Positions 11,020 to 17,630 of a DNA stretch of 25,148 nucleotides are shown here, piece by piece. The notes beneath the pieces are model-generated. The model saw only the letters and a program-made list of their open reading frames with translations. It did no database searches and had not been told where the DNA came from. The number at the start of each line of letters is the position of its first letter. Positions within the stretch are counted from its first letter, which is position 1. Source of the DNA: Clostridia bacterium (GTDB taxonomy: Bacteria > Bacillota_A > Clostridia > Christensenellales > Aristaeellaceae); the NCBI GenBank assembly GCA_017525805.1, contig JAFXSH010000082.1, positions 1-25,148 of the forward strand, read 5' to 3'. The position numbers and the translations under genes were made by a program.

Positions 11020-11279
11020 CAGAATAGTTTAAAGATCCCCGCGGCTTCCAGCACGATCAGCAGGATCACCACTGCCAGCAGGCCGTATATGATCCAGATG
11101 ATCACGTCCATCTGCCGGACGGAAAGCTTTACCTTATCGTACCATTCTTCTTTTTTGGTCTTGACAGCCTGGGAGAAAGGGCCCAATTCCCTTTCCCGTT
11201 TTTCCAGGGCCTGCTCTCTTTCGCGCAGGGCCCGCTCCCTGGCCTCCAGTTCCTTTTCTTTTTCCGCGATGTTTTTCAT
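11019..11279 (-). CDS. Small coiled-coil, single-membrane-span protein
   Basis: An 86-residue protein of unknown function. Residues 5-33 are a highly charged heptad coiled coil with repeating EARERAL, REREQAL and EKREREL units. A short linker with Trp46-Tyr47 follows, then one hydrophobic span at about 59-79 (VIIWIIYGLLAVVILLIVLE). There is no signal peptide, so the predicted topology is a cytoplasmic coil anchored by a C-terminal tail. Its ATG overlaps the mglC stop by one base (TAATG), which is strong evidence of translational coupling and of being a real gene. A plausible role is oligomerisation with, or scaffolding of, the sugar transporter, but that is only inference from position. Confidence 0.8.
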   Translation of the reverse strand: MKNIAEKEKELEARERALREREQALEKRERELGPFSQAVKTKKEEWYDKVKLSVRQMDVIIWIIYGLLAVVILLIVLEAAGIFKLF

Positions 11280-12307
11280 TATTTCTTGGCGATGTACTTG
11301 CGGATATCCAGGGACACGGCCAGCACGATGACCAGGCCCTGCACCACGTAGTTGTAATACGGGTTCACGCCCAGGAACTGCAGGATAATTTTGAGCAGTT
11401 CAAACACCAGCACGCCCACCAGGATGCCCGGCACGGTGCCGATACCGCCCGTGGTGGATACGCCGCCGATGGTGCAGCCCGCGATGGCTTCCAGTTCGTA
11501 GCCCTGGCCCATGGAGGCGGAAGCGCCGCCGGACTTGGCCGCAAGCAGATACCCGGCGATGGCGTACATGATACCGGCGGTGGCGTAGATGCGGATCAGG
11601 GTGCGGGTGGTGTTCACGCCGCTGACCTCCGCTGCCACATCGTTGCCGCCGATGGCGTACATGTATTTGCCATGGCGCATTTTGTTGTAAATGACCCAGA
11701 AGATCAGGCCGAACACCAGGCCCACGAAGAACAGATACGGCAGATAGAAATTTTTTACGCTTTCGCCGATGCGGCCGTTGATCAGCTGGGTGTACACCTT
11801 CTGGAAGCCGCCGATGGGCTGGGCGTCCGAAATCACCAGGGAGATACCGTAAATGATGGTCTGTGTGCCCAAGGTGGCGATGAAGGGGGGCACATGCAGC
11901 TTGGTCACGATCAGGCCGTTGATCAGGCCCCACGCCAGGCCCAGCACGACCACAATGGCGAAGACCAGGCCGATGTTCATTTCCGGCACGAATTTCCACA
12001 GGCGGCCGTTATAATCGCCGCGCTGGCACAGGATACCGGCCACGACGGCGGCGAAACCCACCTGACGGCCGGCAGACAGGTCGGTGCCCTTGGTGATCAG
12101 GCAGCCGCTCACGCCCAAAGCGATCAGGAAACGCACGGCGGTATTGCTCATCAGGTTGCCCAGGTTGCTCCAGGAGAAAAAGTTATCTTTCATGCTGCCC
12201 ACGACGATGGCCGCGATGAGCAAAAGGAACACGATGGGGTTGCCCGAAACGATCTTCCAAATCTTTTTGCCGAAGCCCTCTTTGTTAGCCGCTGCATTCG
12301 TTTGCAT
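11279..12307 (-). CDS. mglC: Galactose/methyl-galactoside ABC permease
   Basis: Inner-membrane permease of a sugar ABC importer of the MglBAC/RbsC family. The 342-residue product is dominated by hydrophobic spans (about 8-10). It carries GTDLSAGRQVGFAAVVAG near residue 73, closely matching the MglC segment TQGTDLSAGRQVG, and the GTVPGILVGVLVF loop near the C-terminus that contacts the ATPase. The ATG follows GGAGG and lies 15 nt after the mglA stop. It works with MglA (energy) and MglB (binding protein). The MglC resemblance favours galactose or galactosides over ribose, but the exact sugar is not proven. Confidence 0.93.
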   Translation of the reverse strand: MQTNAAANKEGFGKKIWKIVSGNPIVFLLLIAAIVVGSMKDNFFSWSNLGNLMSNTAVRFLIALGVSGCLITKGTDLSAGRQVGFAAVVAGILCQRGDYNGRLWKFVPEMNIGLVFAIVVVLGLAWGLINGLIVTKLHVPPFIATLGTQTIIYGISLVISDAQPIGGFQKVYTQLINGRIGESVKNFYLPYLFFVGLVFGLIFWVIYNKMRHGKYMYAIGGNDVAAEVSGVNTTRTLIRIYATAGIMYAIAGYLLAAKSGGASASMGQGYELEAIAGCTIGGVSTTGGIGTVPGILVGVLVFELLKIILQFLGVNPYYNYVVQGLVIVLAVSLDIRKYIAKK

Positions 12308-12322
12308 ATTCCTTTTCCTCCA

Positions 12323-13834
12323 TTACTCAAACTGGGTGGCGTAAGCCATAATGCTTTCCTGGGTGGCGTCCTTCCCGTCCACAAAGCCCGTCACGCGGCC
12401 GTCGCACATGACCATAATCCGGTCGCTCATGCCGATCAGTTCGCTCATTTCGGAGCTGATCATGATGATGCTCTTGCCCTCTTTGGCCAGATCGGCGATG
12501 ATGCAGTAGATTTCATACTTGGCGCCCACGTCGATGCCGCGGGTGGGCTCGTCCAGGATCAATACGTCCGGGTCGTTGGCCAGCCAGCGGCCCACCAGCA
12601 CCTTCTGCTGATTGCCGCCGGAGAGGGATTTGATCTGGGTTTTGGAGGACGGCGTTTTGATATTCATTTTCTGCACGTTGTCCTTGACCAGCTGCTCCAC
12701 CTTCCGGTTGTTGATCAGGTATCCGCCGTCTAAGTATTTATTCAGGGAGGAGATGGAAATATTGTCCGCCACGGACAGCACGCCCATGATGCCGCTGCCG
12801 CGCCGGTCTTCCGTGAGCAGGGCGATGCCCTGATCGATGGCGTCCTTGGGCCGGGTGATCTTCATTTCCTTGCCCTTATAAATCACCTGGCCCTTGGTGT
12901 GGGAGCGGATGCCGAAAATGCCTTCCATCAGTTCGGTCCGCTGCGCTCCCACCAGGCCGCCGACGCCTAAGATCTCGCCCTTGCGCAGCGTGAAATTCAC
13001 GTTCCGGAAGGAACGGGGATTGATGGACGTAAAATCCTTGACCTCAAACACCACTTCGCCGGGCACGTTTTCCCGGGGCGGATACAGGTTGGTCAGTTCG
13101 CGGCCCACCATCTGGGTGATGATCTTATCGGTGGTCAGGTCTTTGGCTTCCCAGGTGCCGATGTATTTGCCATCGCGCATGATGGTCACATCATCGCTGA
13201 TGCGCAGAATCTCGTCCATTTTATGGGAGATATACACGATGGCTACGTTTTCCGCTTTCAGATCCTCCACGATGCGGAACAGCGCTTCCACTTCGTTGGC
13301 GGTCAGCGATGAAGTGGGTTCGTCCAGGATCAGCACCCGGCAGTTGGCCGACACGGCCTTGGCGATTTCCACGCTCTGCATCTGGGAAACGCTCAGCTCC
13401 CCGACCTTCTGGCGCGGGTCAAAGTTCATGCGCACCTTTTTCAGCAGATCCGCCGTATCCGCGTACATTTTTTTGTGGTCGACCACGGGAATGAAGCCCA
13501 GGGCCTTTTTCATGGGATACCGGCCCAGGAAGATGTTTTCGCCCACCGTGCGGGCGGGAATAGGCTGCAATTCCTGGTGCACCATGGCGATGCCCTTTTT
13601 CAGCGCGTCCATGGGATCGTGGATGGTAACGGGCTGACCGTCCATTTTGATCTGCCCTTCATCCATTTTGTAGATCCCGAACATGCACTTCATCAGCGTG
13701 GATTTTCCGGCGCCGTTTTCACCCATCAGGGCGTGCACCTTGCCGGGCCGAAGCTTCAGCTGCGCGTGGTCCAGGGCTTTTACGCCGGGGAACGATTTGC
13801 AGATATCGGTCATTTCCAGCACGTACTCAGCCAT
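12323..13834 (-). CDS. mglA: Galactose/methyl-galactoside ABC ATPase
   Basis: Fused double nucleotide-binding subunit (503 residues) powering the sugar importer. The first half has Walker A GENGAGKST at 38-46 and Walker B VLILDEPTSSL, with a diverged signature LSVSQMQ. The second half has a degenerate Walker A (GGLVGAQRTE) but an intact LSGGNQQK signature and VLILDEPTRGID, the usual asymmetry of this family. The start at 13834 is preferred because the product then begins at the family N-terminus and AAGGGGGA lies upstream; the open frame extends 41 codons further into the mglB-mglA spacer, which is hairpin sequence rather than protein. Confidence 0.94.
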   Translation of the reverse strand: MAEYVLEMTDICKSFPGVKALDHAQLKLRPGKVHALMGENGAGKSTLMKCMFGIYKMDEGQIKMDGQPVTIHDPMDALKKGIAMVHQELQPIPARTVGENIFLGRYPMKKALGFIPVVDHKKMYADTADLLKKVRMNFDPRQKVGELSVSQMQSVEIAKAVSANCRVLILDEPTSSLTANEVEALFRIVEDLKAENVAIVYISHKMDEILRISDDVTIMRDGKYIGTWEAKDLTTDKIITQMVGRELTNLYPPRENVPGEVVFEVKDFTSINPRSFRNVNFTLRKGEILGVGGLVGAQRTELMEGIFGIRSHTKGQVIYKGKEMKITRPKDAIDQGIALLTEDRRGSGIMGVLSVADNISISSLNKYLDGGYLINNRKVEQLVKDNVQKMNIKTPSSKTQIKSLSGGNQQKVLVGRWLANDPDVLILDEPTRGIDVGAKYEIYCIIADLAKEGKSIIMISSEMSELIGMSDRIMVMCDGRVTGFVDGKDATQESIMAYATQFE

Positions 13835-13866
13835 ATAGACATGTCCCCCTTTCTTTCTTCTGCCGC

Positions 13867-13916
13867 CAGTGCCCTTCCCACTGCATCCATTCACGGGTGC
13901 AGTGCGAAAAGCACTG
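13867..13916 (-). promoter_or_regulatory. Alternating complementary segments before mglA
   Basis: In mRNA order four short segments alternate: CAGTGC (13916-13911), GCACTGC (13905-13899), GCAGTG (13884-13879) and GCACTG (13872-13867). Segments 1:2 and 3:4 can pair, or 2:3 can pair in an extended 10-bp stem (arms 13895-13904 and 13879-13888). Such mutually exclusive folds are typical of attenuators. The last segment ends about 30 nt before the mglA start, near its ribosome binding site. Confidence 0.4.
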
Positions 13917-13926
13917 TTTTGGGAAA

Positions 13927-13959
13927 GGGTGGGTGAGCCAGGAATCGGCCCACCCACCC
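13927..13959 (-). terminator. mglB-mglA intercistronic hairpin
   Basis: An 8-bp GC-rich stem (GGGTGGGT 13927-13934 with ACCCACCC 13952-13959) extended by a GCC/GGC inner pair, 37 nt after the mglB stop. On the mgl strand it is followed by TTT only. It probably protects the mglB message from 3' decay or causes partial termination, giving more binding protein than transporter. Confidence 0.6.
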
Positions 13960-13996
13960 CTCGGTTATTCAGGCTGAATGAGACAGATGGAAGATA

Positions 13997-15010
13997 TTAA
14001 TAGTTGGCTTCCACGTAAGCCTTGTCAACCATCACGTAGTCAACCCAGTAATAATTCTGGATTTCTTCGCCGTTCAGCAGCTTCACAGCCACATCCACAG
14101 CCGCGTGGCTCTGGCCGATATGGTCGTTCAGCACGGTGCCGGTCATGTCGCCGTCACGGATCAGGTCAATGGCTTCGGGCAGCGCGTCCACACCCAGCAG
14201 ATAGATGTCTTCGCCCACTTTGCGGCCGGCGGTCAGGATGGCGGTGGAAGCGCCCAGCGCCATGCCGTCGTTGTTGCAGAACACCACTTCGATCTTATCG
14301 CCGAACTTGGTCAGAGCGTTGGCGCACAGTTCCTGGCCCTTGGTCTGGTCCCAGTTGCCCACCTGGTCATCCAGGCATTCCACTTCGTAACCGGCGTCGG
14401 TCAAGGCCTTGACGGAGAATTCGGTGCGGTACTGGGCGTCGATGTTCTCGGGGTCGCCCTCGATCATGATATAGCTGATCTTGCCGTCGCCGTTGATATC
14501 GCCGTGGTCGGCCAGGTCGGCCACCATTTTGCCCTGGAAGGTGCCGCTCTGACGGGCGTCGGCGCCCACGTAGCAAACCTTGGCGTTCTCCAGGATGCCT
14601 TCATACGCTTCGTCGATGGTGTTGCCGTCGGCGTCGTAAGCCAGGGGCTCACGGTTGATCAGCACCAGGGGGATTTCAGCCGCCACGATCATATCGATCA
14701 CGGCGTCGGCGGAAGAGGTCTGCACCAGGTTCAGGATGATCACATCAACGCCCTGGGTGATAAAATTCTGCACCTGGTTGGTCTGTTCGGCCATGTCGTT
14801 CTTGCCGTCGGCCATGATGATTTCGTATTTCACGTCATCGGTTTCCAGGGTCTTGAAGTAGGCTTCGATCTCGTTGCGGTACAGGGTCATGAAGTTGTCC
14901 GTGTACTGGTAGATGGAAACGCCCACCTTATAGGTCTTTTCGGCATGCACAACGGTGCAGAGACCCATGATCATGATGGCAGCCAGCAGGAACGCGAGGA
15001 ACTTTTTCAT
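13997..15010 (-). CDS. mglB: Galactose/glucose-binding ABC substrate-binding protein
   Basis: Extracytoplasmic sugar-binding protein of the Mgl importer, 337 residues. Residues 1-23 form a signal peptide (basic MKK, hydrophobic core, VVHA then EKTY), giving a likely signal peptidase I site after Ala23. The only cysteine nearby, Cys18 in MGLC, does not make a good lipobox. The mature domain is a periplasmic-binding-protein type 1 fold. DINGDGKIS at 171-179 is an EF-hand-like calcium loop, a trait of MglB proteins and a reason to prefer this name over RbsB. It is first in the operon, follows AAGGAG, and has its own promoter 77 nt upstream. Confidence 0.92.
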   Translation of the reverse strand: MKKFLAFLLAAIMIMGLCTVVHAEKTYKVGVSIYQYTDNFMTLYRNEIEAYFKTLETDDVKYEIIMADGKNDMAEQTNQVQNFITQGVDVIILNLVQTSSADAVIDMIVAAEIPLVLINREPLAYDADGNTIDEAYEGILENAKVCYVGADARQSGTFQGKMVADLADHGDINGDGKISYIMIEGDPENIDAQYRTEFSVKALTDAGYEVECLDDQVGNWDQTKGQELCANALTKFGDKIEVVFCNNDGMALGASTAILTAGRKVGEDIYLLGVDALPEAIDLIRDGDMTGTVLNDHIGQSHAAVDVAVKLLNGEEIQNYYWVDYVMVDKAYVEANY

Positions 15011-15083
15011 AGAGAACCACTCCTTTTTATTTTTTATACGGCATCCGCCGCATTGGGTACGGGACAGAACGATCTTTCCGTGA

Positions 15084-15113
15084 AGCCGGACTTATTATAG
15101 CACCATTCCGGCT
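15084..15113. promoter_or_regulatory. Inverted repeat flanking the mglB -10 box
   Basis: AGCCGGA (15084-15090) and TCCGGCT (15107-15113) form a perfect 7-bp inverted repeat separated by 16 bp, with the mglB TATAAT at its centre. The left arm covers the expected transcription start near 15087, so most of the repeat is not in the RNA. This geometry suits a repressor operator rather than an RNA hairpin. No regulator gene is nearby. Confidence 0.45.
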
Positions 15114-15122
15114 GATTGTCTA
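15094..15122 (-). promoter_or_regulatory. mgl operon promoter
   Basis: On the minus strand TAGACA (15122-15117), 17-bp spacer, then TATAAT (15099-15094) preceded by TGC (extended -10). Transcription should begin near 15087, giving a leader of about 77 nt with AAGGAG just before the mglB ATG. Confidence 0.75.
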
Positions 15123-15240
15123 CCAAAAAATGTAGATACTCACCGCTCTGACAAAAGAAAAACAATTCGTAATCCCCTATGGGAAAAAAGCAATTTCAAA
15201 TAAAAATACAGGCTCGTCCATTTAAGGCAGGTTTTGGTTA

Positions 15241-15268
15241 TTGACATTTTTTGATAATATGGTAATAT
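15241..15268 (+). promoter_or_regulatory. Promoter of the EAL-domain gene
   Basis: TTGACA (15241-15246), 16-bp spacer, TAATAT (15263-15268) in an A+T-rich stretch. It leaves a leader of about 160 nt before the ATG at 15437, containing a perfect CCGGCG/CGCCGG hairpin (15394-15410) just ahead of the ribosome binding site. The rest of the 426-bp mglB-EAL gap shows no gene and no riboswitch I recognise. Confidence 0.6.
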
Positions 15269-15436
15269 ATTTCCTGAAAGAAACATTTGGCAATGTTGGG
15301 ACAATTTAACATCACCGGCAGTTTCATGACGTTCATCTGTTCATTCAAATCGAAGCGCCGTCCGTTGAAAAATCAATACTGATCCCGAATCATCCGGCGG
15401 TTCACGCCGGTCACGGCAAAAAAGGAGGAAGAAACC

Positions 15437-16219
15437 ATGGAACACAGCGTGATTTCCGATATGATCCTGAAAAACGCCATGGTGCTGCAAGGCCAGCCCA
15501 AATGGACCTTCGGGAAAAACACCTGCAATACCTATGAAGTATTCGTATCCCACTTCCGCAATCAGGAAGGAAACCTGCTTCCCTCCTGGCCCATTCTGCA
15601 AATCGTGGAAAAGGACGACGCGCTGACCCAGCTTTTCTCCATCTCGCTGCTTTGGGAGGCCGTGCGGCAGACGGTGAAAATCAGCGACGAAGCTGACAGC
15701 AACATGACCCTGTCCCTGAACCTGCTGCCCAAATTCGCCGAATCCGAGCATTTTGTGGAGCAGGTGCGCAGCTGTTTGGAGGAAACCGGCCTGCAAAGCA
15801 AGCATCTCCAGTTCGAGGTCAGCGAGCTTCAGGACCTGAACCCCCAGGGCTGCGAAAACCTGAATTACATTCATGACGAGCTGGGCGTTCTGCTGGCCAT
15901 GGGCAACTTCGGCACCAAAAACACCAATATGCCCCTGCTGTACCAGGTGCATTTTGATCTATTGGAGCTGGACAAGAGCTACGCCGCCAACATCCTCAAA
16001 AACGATCAGGCGTATAAAACCGTCGTGGCCATCCAGCACCTGGCGGAGGCCCTGGATATGCACGTCTGCGCCAAAGGCATCGATTCCCAGGAACAGTTTG
16101 AATTGTTTGAAGAAATCGCCATCTTCAAGGGCCAGGGCGCGCTCATCGGCCCCGTCATGTCCCTGGAAGAATTGAAGGACTATGTGCGGCGCTACGGCCT
16201 GAAAAAAGGCCACGCCTGA
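15437..16219 (+). CDS. Degenerate EAL-domain protein
   Basis: A 260-residue protein with the full fold of a c-di-GMP phosphodiesterase EAL domain but a broken active site. Canonical landmarks can be followed in order: EAL is YEVF at 33-36, the NLS-type Asn95 is kept, and Glu127 is kept. The metal motif DDFG is GNFG at 156-159, the lysine of LKID is Glu177, the glutamate of AEG is Lys213, and Gln233 is kept. Loss of both aspartates, the lysine and the second glutamate argues against hydrolysis. It may bind c-di-GMP or a protein partner as a sensor. It has no membrane segment and no attached domain. AAAGGAGGAAG precedes the ATG; a terminator follows. Confidence 0.82.
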   Translation: MEHSVISDMILKNAMVLQGQPKWTFGKNTCNTYEVFVSHFRNQEGNLLPSWPILQIVEKDDALTQLFSISLLWEAVRQTVKISDEADSNMTLSLNLLPKFAESEHFVEQVRSCLEETGLQSKHLQFEVSELQDLNPQGCENLNYIHDELGVLLAMGNFGTKNTNMPLLYQVHFDLLELDKSYAANILKNDQAYKTVVAIQHLAEALDMHVCAKGIDSQEQFELFEEIAIFKGQGALIGPVMSLEELKDYVRRYGLKKGHA

Positions 16220-16285
16220 CAGACGGTTGGCGGGCGGATGGATGACCTCTGCCCCGCTATATATGCGGTTTCCGAATAGGTGCTT

Positions 16286-16317
16286 AAAAGGACCGGCCAG
16301 CATGACCGATCCTTTTT
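16286..16317 (+). terminator. Terminator after the EAL gene
   Basis: AAAAGGA (16286-16292) pairs with TCCTTTT (16310-16316), extended by a CGG/CCG inner stem with one mismatch, and is followed by a T-run. It lies 66 nt past the EAL stop. Confidence 0.75.
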
Positions 16318-16417
16318 GGCACTCACAGACAAGGTTTTTCCTTTCGCAAAATTAGCAAAGAATACACGCCCTCTTATGGAGGTGATACGCCTACCTATCC
16401 GCGAAAGGGGAAAAATC

Positions 16418-16525
16418 ATGATTCCATACAACTGTGAAATCATCGGGCGGATCATCCATGATATGCGTGTCCGGCAAAACCTGTCCCCTGCTGCTGGCCG
16501 CGACCCAACTGACCTCTACCAGTAG
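16418..16525 (+). pseudogene. Broken Xre-type regulator start fused to a pyrF relic
   Basis: An ATG with AAAGGGG upstream opens MIPYNCEIIG, then a segment ending DMRVRQNLS (residue 23) that looks like the first helices of an Xre/Cro-type helix-turn-helix regulator. The frame then runs into foreign sequence and stops at TAG 16523-16525, leaving 35 residues. The foreign part, 16483-16523, is a 41-bp copy of pyrF 10227-10267 with 36 identities, read in a different frame; four of the five differences are synonymous in the pyrF frame. GTCCC is shared at the junction. Gene decay by microhomology joining is the simplest reading. A short intact peptide is possible but unlikely. Confidence 0.6.
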
Positions 16526-16614
16526 GGTTTTACTTAAATTTGTACGAAGGCAGAACAAGGCACAGGGCATAATCCTTGCGCTTGCTTTTTTATCTGGATT
16601 TTCTGCTCGTCGTG

Positions 16615-16623
16615 TGCTATACT
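16615..16623 (+). promoter_or_regulatory. Extended -10 promoter of the R-M operon
   Basis: TGCTATACT (extended -10; hexamer 16618-16623) about 65 nt before the methyltransferase ATG, without a clear -35. A perfect palindrome GGTATACC at 16651-16658 and related GGTAT half-sites lie between the promoter and the gene and could be an operator. Base composition turns A+T-rich from about 16525 onward. Confidence 0.45.
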
Positions 16624-16686
16624 TTTTATGGTACCTTGTTGATTATACAGGGTATACCAAAAGTAGAGGTATAGAGGTGCCCCACA

Positions 16687-17616
16687 ATGGCAATTCATAA
16701 TAAATCGCACAGTAACCATGCGCTTATGTCATTGAACAAAATGCGCAAGGATAACAACATTAAGCAAAAAACGGCAAGTGACTTTGAAAAGCCCGCTAAA
16801 ATCAAGATTCTTCATTGCATTATGGATTGTTGCGATTTTTTGAAAACATTACCGGATGAATCGGTTCAACTGATATGTATTGACCCGCCGTATAATTTGG
16901 AACTAACAGGATGGGACGTATACGAAAACTATATAGAATGGGCGTCAAAATGGATTGATGAAGCATATAGGGTTCTGGCAAAAAGTGGAAGCATGGTTAT
17001 TTTCGGCGGCATACAATTTAGAGACGCAAAAACCGGTGATCTAATTGATATAATTCAATATGTACGTCACCATACAAAGTTTAAGCTGATAAATACGATT
17101 ATTTGGCATTATAAAAACGGTATGTCTGCCCATAGGTTCTTTGCAAACAGGCATGAAGAAGCTATTTGGCTTGTAAAGACAAATGATTATTATTTCGATT
17201 TAGATTCCGTCCGTGTACCTTATTCAGAAGAAGATTTAATCCTTGCATTAAGGGATAAAAGGCTGAACCCTGATAATACGCGAAAAGGGAAAAACCCTAC
17301 AAATGTATGGGAAATCGGTAGATTGAACGGAAACAGCAAAGAACGTGTAGGACACCCGACCCAAAAGCCCGTTGAAATTATTGACCGATTTGTAAAAGCG
17401 CTTTCCTATCCAGGTTCCGTTGTACTTGATTTTTTTGCGGGTAGCGGAACAATTGGGCGTGTATGCATTGAAGAAGGCAGGCATTGTTTAATGTGTGATA
17501 GCGATCCCACTTCATTAAGTTATTTTACTAAACACATTGAACAAATGAGGACTTTGATTCAAAGTGCAGAATATGAAGCCGCGCATAGTGTAGATGAATT
17601 TTTTAGCCCTGAATAA
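16687..17616 (+). CDS. Type II adenine-N6 DNA methyltransferase (RsrI-like, beta class)
   Basis: Modification half of a restriction-modification pair: transfers methyl from S-adenosylmethionine to adenine N6, protecting host sites. Of 309 residues, the catalytic motif IV DPPYN is at 66-70 and the AdoMet-binding motif I DFFAGSGTIG is near residue 248. IV before I defines the beta class. GHPTQKPVEIIDRF before motif I is the usual conserved block. Given the EcoRI-family nuclease beside it, the inferred target is GAATTC. This is the architecture of M.RsrI, known to be unlike M.EcoRI even though the two nucleases are related. Start: GAGGTG upstream; Met14 and Met19 are alternatives. Codon use is A+T-rich compared with neighbours. 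Confidence 0.92.
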   Translation: MAIHNKSHSNHALMSLNKMRKDNNIKQKTASDFEKPAKIKILHCIMDCCDFLKTLPDESVQLICIDPPYNLELTGWDVYENYIEWASKWIDEAYRVLAKSGSMVIFGGIQFRDAKTGDLIDIIQYVRHHTKFKLINTIIWHYKNGMSAHRFFANRHEEAIWLVKTNDYYFDLDSVRVPYSEEDLILALRDKRLNPDNTRKGKNPTNVWEIGRLNGNSKERVGHPTQKPVEIIDRFVKALSYPGSVVLDFFAGSGTIGRVCIEEGRHCLMCDSDPTSLSYFTKHIEQMRTLIQSAEYEAAHSVDEFFSPE

Positions 17617-17630
17617 GGAGGAAATCAACA

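Noticed and set aside
11672..12733. 353-codon plus-strand frame across mglC and mglA
   Set aside because: Antisense shadow running across two certain genes, His/Asp-rich low-complexity product.
14105..15100. 331-codon plus-strand frame opposite mglB
   Set aside because: Antisense shadow; mglB has signal peptide, domain fold, ribosome binding site and promoter.
15270..15436. c-di-GMP (GEMM) riboswitch before the EAL gene
   Set aside because: I could not find the conserved GEMM core; only a simple 6-bp hairpin before the ribosome binding site is present.
16434..16700. 88-codon plus-strand frame including the pyrF relic
   Set aside because: Only about 14 residues match PyrF; the rest is A+T-rich spacer and promoter for the methyltransferase, so it is not a gene.
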